This document shows, piece by piece, positions 58,052 through 64,000 of a stretch of 64,000 bases of DNA. The DNA is from Rapana venosa. Its lineage: Eukaryota > Mollusca > Gastropoda > Neogastropoda > Muricidae. The position numbers were made by a program, and so were the translations under genes. The notes beneath the pieces were generated by a model, which worked only from the letters and a program-made list of their open reading frames with translations, was not told the origin of the DNA and did not search any database. The stretch spans positions 10,595,591 through 10,659,590 of the forward strand of contig CM054145.1 of assembly GCA_028751875.1 (NCBI GenBank), written 5' to 3'. Positions within the stretch are counted from its first letter, which is position 1. Every line of letters starts with the position of its first letter.

Positions 58052-58300
58052 CACTTCCTTCGGATGAGACTACAAACCGAGGTCCCGTAGGCGAACACAA
58101 GCAGAACATCTTGCGCACAGTTTCGCGCACAGTTTCGTCCTGTTTCGCTTTTCGGAAGACTAGGTCATTGTGTGCCGGTGGGAATGGATGACAAAATTGA
58201 CAAAACTGCCTACATACGGGGAATGGATGTAAAAAAGCACATAACTGCTTATTCCATTATCCTCGATATAAAAGAATAAAACAAAATAATAAATAAATAA
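58052..58300 (+). mobile_element. SINE-A, 5'-truncated
   Basis: CTTCGGATGAGACTACAAAC through GAACATCTTGCGCACAG (with a small internal duplication of TTTCGCGCACAG), GTGTGCCGGTGGGAATGGAT, the hairpin region and an (AATA)n tail. Confidence 0.88.
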
Positions 58301-58304
58301 AACA

Positions 58305-58490
58305 CACACTCATACACACCAACAAACTCATACACAAACACACACACACACAAACACAAACACACACACACACACACACAACGCACAGCACCACACACAC
58401 ACACCTCACACACACACACCTCCTCTCTCTCTCTCCCCTCTCTCTCTCCCCTCTCCCCTCTCTCTCTCTCTCTCACACACACACATTCGA
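58305..58490. repeat. CA and CT microsatellites
   Basis: (CA)n then (CT)n. Confidence 0.9.
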
Positions 58491-58629
58491 AAGCAAACTT
58501 TTAAACTGTGGGTTTTGTTTGCTCCTATTGCGGGCTTTTGAGCAAAGATTGCAAGCCTCTGATAGACAGAAGGATACACAAAAGAAACGAAGAGGAAAAG
58601 AAAGAAAGAAGGCCAAGAGGGAATTTGGG

Positions 58630-58680
58630 GGAGGGGGGGGGGGCGAGGGTGGGGGGGGGGGGGGGGGGGGGGGGGGGGAG
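58630..58680. repeat. G homopolymer tract
   Basis: Long G runs interrupted by single A, C or T bases. Confidence 0.9.
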
Positions 58681-58764
58681 AATACGGTCAAGAGAAGAAA
58701 AAAACCAAAATTTTTTAGCATCAGCAACAGCACGAGGGAAACAGAATTATGGTCGAAGGGAAAA

Positions 58765-59353
58765 CAGAGGTGTAGTAGGAGGAGAGGAGGAGTAGGAGGA
58801 GGAAGGAGGAGGAAGAGGAGGAAGAGTGGTAGTAGTAGTAGGAGGAGGGGGAGTGGTAGTAGTAGTAGTAGTAGGAGGAGGAGAGTGGTAGTAGTATAGT
58901 ATAGGAGGGGAGGAGGAGTGGTAGTATAGTAGGAGGAGGAGGAGGAGGAGGAGTGGTAGTAGTAGGAGGAGGAGGAGGAGGAGGAGTGGTAGTAGTAGTA
59001 GTAGTAGGAGGAGGAGTGGTAGTAGTAGTAGTAGTAGTAGTAGGAGGAGGAGGAGTGGAAGTAGTTAGTAGTAGGAGGAGGAGGAGTGTAGTAGTAGTAG
59101 TAGTAGTAGTAGTAGGAGAGGAGGAGGAGGGAGGAGGATGGAGAAGGAGGAGTGTAGTAGAAGTAGTAGTGGGAGTAGTAGTAGCAGGAAGAGGAGGAGT
59201 GGTAGTAGTAGTAATAGTAGTATTAGGAGGAGGAGTAGGAGTAGTAGCAGTAGGTGAAGTAGTAGGAGTAGTAGTAGGAGGGGTAGTAGTAGGAGTAGTA
59301 GCAGTAGGAGTAGCAGTAGTGGTAGTAGTAGTGTAGTATAGTAGTGGTAGTAA

Positions 59354-59390
<37 letters not shown>

Positions 59391-59765
59391 TGTGGTCGTA
59401 AGTGGTAGTAGTAGTAGGAGGAGGAGGAGGAGGAGTGCGAGGAGTATATAGTAGTGGTATAGTAGTAGAAGTTATGTAGTGGTAGTATAGCGGTGGTGGT
59501 GTGGTGTGGTAGTAGTGCTAGTAGTAGTAGTGGCAGTAGTAGAAGTAGTAGTAGGAGGAGGAGGAGAAGTAGTAGAAGTAGTAGTAGTATAGAAGTAGAA
59601 GCAAGAGTGGTAGTAGTAGTGGTTGTAGTGGTGGTAGTAGAAGTAGTAATGGTAGTAGTAAAAGTAGTAGGAGTAGTAGTAGTAGTAGTAGTAGTGGTAG
59701 TAGTAGTGGTGGTGGAAGTAGTAGTAGTAGTAGTGGTGGTGGAAGTAGTAGTAGTAGTAGCAGCA
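58765..59765. repeat. GTA/GGA-rich satellite
   Basis: Imperfect (AGT)n and (GGA)n with almost no C. It has the same composition as the 1-15 kb satellite read from the other strand. The Val/Gly-rich, Ser/Arg-rich and Thr/Pro-rich frames are artefacts. Confidence 0.9.
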
Positions 59766-59797
59766 ACAAGACCAAGAAGAACAGGGATAAGAACACA

Positions 59798-59888
59798 GAC
59801 GCACGCACGCACACATATATACACACGCGCGCGCGCACACCACAACACACACACGCACGAACCCCCACCCCCCCCCCCCCCCCCCCCC
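59798..59888. repeat. CA/CG microsatellite and C homopolymer
   Basis: (CA)n with a CG core, then a C run at about 59,869-59,887. Confidence 0.9.
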
Positions 59889-59904
59889 TTCTCTCTCTGG
59901 GCAA

Positions 59905-59990
59905 GGGCCGGATGGGAAAAAAAAGTGAATTGCTTATCTGTAACCCTGGAAAATAAAGATCATTCATTCATTCATTCATTCAATCTCTCT
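59905..59990 (+). repeat. Short dispersed repeat tail
   Basis: GGATGGGAAAAAAAAGTGAAT, CTTATCTGTAACCCTGGAAAA and (ATTC)n, matching the two blocks at 30,737-30,893. Confidence 0.75.
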
Positions 59991-60408
59991 CTCGCTCGCT
60001 TCTTCCTTCCTTCCTTCTTCCTCCCATCCTCCCTCTCTCCCTTCCTTCCATCCTCCCTCTCTCCCTTCCTTCCTTTCTCCCTCCCTCCTTCCATCCTCCC
60101 TCTCCCCTTCCTTCCCTTCTCCCATCCCTCCCTTCCATCCCTTCTCCCCCTTCCTTCCCTTCTTCCCTCCCTCCCTTCCATCCTCCCTCTCTCCCTTCCT
60201 TCCATCCTCCCCTCTCCCTTCCTCCTTCCCTCTCTTCCTTCCTCTCTCCCTTACCTCCTTCTTCCTTCCCTCCCTCCCTTCTTCCTTCCCTCCCTCTCTC
60301 CCTTCTTCCTTCCATCCTCCTTCCCTCCATCCTCCCTCCATCTCTTCATCCCTCCCTCCCTCTCTTCATCCCTCCCTCCCTCCCTCCTTCCTTCCTTCGC
60401 TCTTACTC
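59991..60408. repeat. CCTT/CT-rich pyrimidine tract
   Basis: An almost pure pyrimidine run with a recurring CCATCCTCCCTCTCCC motif. It ends at a TTCTCGCAG acceptor-like site on the + strand. Confidence 0.9.
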
Positions 60409-60419
60409 TCTTCTCGCAG

Positions 60420-60589
60420 GAGCCATCACGGGTGGACGCAGCGTGGATGGGGGTGTGGCGGGTCGTGATGTAGATGACGCTGTCACAGATTCACCCGACG
60501 CCGCCGCCGCCGCTGCTGTTGCTGTAGCAGCAGGTAGCACAGACATCATAACGGCTGCCTGCATCACTGATACGGCTGCCAGGGTCTGA
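60420..60589 (+). CDS. Candidate terminal exon, unidentified
   Basis: After a long pyrimidine tract and CTTCTCGCAG, 170 nt are open to a TGA at 60,587-60,589, entering with two bases of a split codon. The 55 encoded residues are acidic then alanine-rich (DSPDAAAAAAVAVAAGS), with a short mixed end. The minus strand is also open here (60,672-60,403, Met/Thr/Ala-rich, ATG near 60,642), so strand is uncertain. The pyrimidine tract belongs to a microsatellite, which weakens the acceptor argument. No family recognised. Confidence 0.2.
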
Positions 60590-60769
60590 GGAGCCAGCAT
60601 CCCCATCATCATCGCCATCGTCATCATCGTTGTCGTCATCTTCGTTCTTGTTAGTGAAAATTCAGAAGCCAATGCTGTCCTGGTAAAGGAGAAGAAGAGG
60701 ATTTGGTTCCTTCATACCTGAAACACAGAAGAAGGTTTTCAGTGTAATCAAGGGTTGATGAAACATTGC

Positions 60770-61495
60770 TGGGGAAAATAAAGATGCTATAGACATTTTT
60801 TTGGGAAATAGATTCCATAGAAAATTTCTGGAAATAGATGCTATGGACAGTTTTTGGAAATTGATGCTACATTTTCTGGAAGTACACTCTACAGACAAAT
60901 TTTGGAAAGAGATGCTAAAATTTCTGGAAGTACATTCTATAGACGATTTTTGGAAATAGATACTATGAATAATATCTGAAAAAACAGATGCTACAATTTC
61001 TGGAAATTGCTACTACAGACAATTTATGGAAATAGATGCTAAAAGCAGTTTCTGGAAATAGATGCCATAGACAATTTCTGGAAACAAATACTATAGACAA
61101 TTTCTGGAAATAGATGCTACGGGCAATTTCTGAAATTAGATGCTGTAACTAATTTCTGGAAATACACACTACAGATAATTTCTGGGAAAAGGTGCTAAAA
61201 ACACTTTCTGGAAATATATATTACAGGAGATTTCTGGAAATAAATACTACGGACATTTTCTGGAAATAGATGCTATAGACAATTTCTGGAAATACATGCC
61301 AAGATAAAATTTCTGGAAACAGAGACTATAGACAATTCCTGGAAACAGATGATATAGACACTTTCTGGAAATAGAGACTATAGACACTTTCTGGAAATAG
61401 ATGCTATAGACAATTTCTGAAAATAAATGCTACAGATAATTTTTGGAAAAGAGACGCTATAGACACTTTCTGGAAGTAGATGCTACAGACAATCC
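60770..61495. repeat. 26-bp minisatellite rich in TTCTGGAA
   Basis: About 27 imperfect units of GACAATTTCTGGAAATAGAT plus GCTATA. I count 16 perfect TTCTGGAA cores, with others one base different. Confidence 0.9.
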
Positions 61496-62195
61496 CATCA
61501 CCTCATGGAAGAGAACTTTAGGTAGGTGCAACACTTCTGACAATAAGACCAAAACAACAACAACAACAACAACCCACCCTGAAAACAAACACCAACCTCA
61601 ACTCTTAAGACACACACACACACACATGAATGAATATCTCCGACATGCAGTAAGCACACACTCATCAACCATTCGCTACAAAAGAAAACCTCACAATACG
61701 AGCTTAACTATTGATCATGATATTAGATAATCATTGACATTCAACACTGCATAACAAGGTATCCAAGATCTCTGAAGCATAGATCGAAATTAAAAAAAAA
61801 GAAAAGGGGTGGGGAGAAAACATGCTCCAAAACCCACTCGAAACCAAAAACAAGAAACAGACTTTGAACATTCTCTTGCAAACGAAATTAACAAACCGCA
61901 ATATTTTCAAGTAGCGTGTTTTAATACCCTCTACAACACGATCACCATTGTATAAAATGAAATACAAAATCAGTCTGTTTATACGTTACAAAAGAATGCA
62001 AAATCAAGTCTGTTGAACTGACCCACTTCTTCACACTCCTACCCCAAAGCGGCTTCAGATTTCTGATAGCAATATTTTTCAATAGCGAAAATGCCAACGT
62101 ACTTAACTTGCATCGATAAAACTTTTGTTCATTACACATTCTGCAATATGAAACTATCGCAGCCATAAAGGCAGACTGCAACATTTTGTTTATAC
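61496..62195. other. A/T-rich non-coding stretch
   Basis: Contains an ACA run (61,552-61,572) and a CA run near 61,612. No gene is supported. Confidence 0.5.
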
Positions 62196-62196
62196 G

Positions 62197-62295
62197 AAGA
62201 CTTGTCAAGCGTCTTTAACTTTTATGGTTACTTTTTGCTTTGTTTGTTTGTTTCTTTGTGTATTAGAAGACTTGTCAAGTGTCTTTAACTTTTAT
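62197..62295. repeat. 70-bp tandem duplication at the edge of the CTTT array
   Basis: GAAGACTTGTCAAG.GTCTTTAACTTTTAT occurs at 62,197-62,225 and 62,267-62,295. Confidence 0.9.
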
Positions 62296-63815
62296 TGTTT
62301 TTTCCCCTTTGTTTGTTTCTTTTGCTTTCTTTGTTTTTCTTCCTTCTTTCCTCTCTCTCTCTCTTGTCTCTTTCTTTTCATTTCCTTCTTTGTTTGCTTG
62401 TTTCTTTTCTTTTTCTCTTTTCTTTTCCTTTCTTTTTTTTCTTTCTTTGTTTCTTTCTTTTTTTCTTCCTTCCTTCCTCTCTCTTTTCTTTCTTTCCTTC
62501 TTTGTTTTGCTTGTTTCTTTCTTTTTCTCTTTTCTTTTCCCTTTTTTTTTCTTTCTTTGTTTCTTTCTTTTTTTCTTCCTTCCTTCCTCTCTCTTTCTTT
62601 CTTTCCTTCTTTGTTTGCTTGTTTCTTTCTTTTTCTCTTTTCTTCCTTTCTTTTCTTTCTTTGTTTCTTTCTTTTTCTTCCTTCCTTCCTCTCTCTTTCT
62701 TCTTTCCTTCTTTGTTTGCTTGTTTCTTTTTTTTCTCTTTTCTTCCTTTCTTTTTCTTCTTTGTTTCTTTCTTTTTCTTCCTTCCTTCCTTCTCTCTTTC
62801 TCTTTCTTTCCTTCTTTGTTTGCTTGTTTCTTTCTTTTTCTCTTTCTCTTCTTCTTTTTCTTTCTTTGTTTCTTTCTTTTTCTTCCTTCCTTCCTTCTCT
62901 CTTCTTTCTTTCCTTCTTTGTTTGCTTGTTTCTTTTCTTTTTCTCTTTTCTTCCTTTCTTTTTCTTTCTTTGTTTCTTTCTTTTTCTTCCTTCCTTCCTC
63001 TCTCTTTCTTTCCTCTTTGTTTGCTTGTTTCTTTCTTTTTCTCTTTTCTTCCTTTCCTTTTTCTTTCTTTGTTTCTTTCCTTTTTCTTCCTTCCTTCCTC
63101 TCTTCTTTCTTTCTTCCTTCTTTGTTTGCTTGTTTTCTTTCTTTTTCTCTTTCTTCCTTTCTTTTTCTTTCTTTGTTTTCTTTCTTTTTCTTCCTTCCTT
63201 CTTCCTCTCTCTTTCTTTCTTTCCTTCTTTGTTGTCTTTTTTCTTTTCTTTTTCTCTTTTCTTCTTCTTTCTTTTTTTCTTTCTTTGTTTCTTTCTTTTT
63301 CTTCCTTCCTTCCTCTCTCTTTTCTTTTCTTTCCTTCTTTGTTTGCTTGTTTCTTTCTTTTTCTCTTTTTCTCCTTTCTTTTTTCTTCTTTGTTTCTTTC
63401 TTTTTTTTTCCTTCCTTCCTCTCTTTTCTTTCTTTTCCTTTCTTTTTGCTTGTTTCTTTCTTTTCTCTTTTTCTTTCCTTTCTTTTTTTCTTTGTTTCTT
63501 TCTTTTTCTTCCTTCCTTCCTCTCTCTTTCTTTCTTTCCTTCTTTGTTTGCTTGTTTGTTTCTTTTTCTTTCTTTCTTCTTTCTTTTTCTTTCTTTGTTT
63601 CTTTCTTTTTCTCCTTCCTTCCTCTCTCTTTCTTTCTTTCCTTCTTTTGTTTGCTTGTTTGTTTCTTTTTTTTTTCTCCTTTCTTATTTCCTTCCTATCT
63701 GTTTCTTTCTTTGCATTTTTTAAAATTTTTCTTCCTTCCTCTCTTTCTTTCTTTTCCATTTCCTTCTTTATTTGCTTGTTTCTTTCTTTCTTTCTCTCTT
63801 TCCTTCTTTCACCCC
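62296..63815. repeat. CTTT/CTTCC-rich array with ~108-bp unit
   Basis: About 14 units, each with TTTGTTTGCTTGTTTCTTTC, then TTTTCTCTTTTCTTCC, TTTGTTTCTTTCTTTTTC and TTCCTTCCTCTCTC. Landmarks recur about every 100-115 bases from about 62,390 to 63,770. Phe/Leu/Ser-rich frames of about 500 residues are artefacts. Confidence 0.9.
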
Positions 63816-63837
63816 TTCCTTTCGAGTGTTATGTAAC

Positions 63838-63966
63838 TTTTCATTCAATCATTCATCCATTCATTCATTCATTCATCCATCCATCCATTCATCCATCCAT
63901 CCATCCACTCATTCATCCATCCATTCGTCCATTCATTCATTTATTCACTCACTCATTCATTCATTA
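63838..63966. repeat. ATTC/ATCC microsatellite
   Basis: (ATTC)n and (ATCC)n. Confidence 0.9.
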
Positions 63967-63974
63967 AATAGTTT

Positions 63975-64000
63975 TGCAATATGAAACCATCGCAGCCATA
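63975..64000. repeat. Start of a second copy of sequence at 62,142-62,167
   Basis: 26 bases with one mismatch (TGCAATATGAAACTATCGCA upstream), offset 1,833 bases. The window ends inside the copy. Confidence 0.8.

Noticed and set aside
58721..59854. 377-codon Thr/Pro/Leu-rich frame
   Set aside because: Translation of the GTA/GGA satellite; no non-repeat sequence in it.
62224..63967. Phe/Leu/Ser-rich and Lys/Glu-rich frames of about 500 residues
   Set aside because: Translation of the CTTT/AAAG array; not membrane proteins.

Overview
The window looks like genomic DNA of a mollusc, most likely a marine gastropod. This is inferred from a spliced Toll-like receptor with the double cysteine cluster typical of protostome Tolls, from tRNA-derived SINEs whose core I associate with lophotrochozoan genomes, and from the extreme load of simple repeats. 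It is not bacterial or viral: coding sequence is spliced, gene density is very low, and most long open frames are low-complexity artefacts.

Layout. 1-15,370 is a CTA/CCCCTA-rich satellite field with higher-order periodicity, almost without G on the + strand, broken by SINE fragments at about 5.1, 10.7, 13.2, 14.2 and 15.4 kb. 15.6-17.5 kb holds SINEs, one well-formed minus-strand exon and one unidentified plus-strand reading frame. 17.5-20.4 kb is a ~350-bp tandem repeat arranged as four-unit higher-order repeats with a conserved foldback. 20.5-40.2 kb has no gene I can name; it holds SINEs of several families, microsatellites, G/C homopolymers and a cluster of three perfect CRE palindromes. 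24.8-27.5 kb looks like poorly resolved consensus.

The clear gene is a Toll-like receptor on the minus strand between 49,111 and 40,272. Three exons have matching splice phases and encode about 1,349 residues: an N-terminal LRR cap, about 29 LRRs split by an internal LRRCT-LRRNT pair, a second LRRCT, one membrane span, a TIR domain and a long tail. The signal-peptide exon was not found. Its second intron is unusual. The 3' part is a ~44-bp tandem repeat in which each unit resembles a branch point plus pyrimidine-rich tract, and some units also carry a 3' splice site. The 5' part is ~1.8 kb that is nearly C-free in the transcript.

50-58.5 kb is dominated by GA-rich arrays flanking a 300-aa intronless reading frame on the minus strand that may belong to a mobile element. 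58.7-60.4 kb is GTA/GGA and CT-rich low complexity ending at a possible small exon. 60.8-61.5 kb is a 26-bp minisatellite with many copies of TTCTGGAA, a heat-shock-element-like dimer. 62.2-63.8 kb is a CTTT-rich ~108-bp array, and the last 26 bases of the window repeat sequence 1.83 kb upstream.

Five interspersed repeat families recur: SINE-A (tRNA head, Meta-SINE-like core), SINE-B (core plus a conserved GC-rich palindrome), a 5S rRNA-derived SINE (family C), SINE-D (tRNA-Ser/Leu-like head) and SINE-E (tRNA head). The names are local labels.
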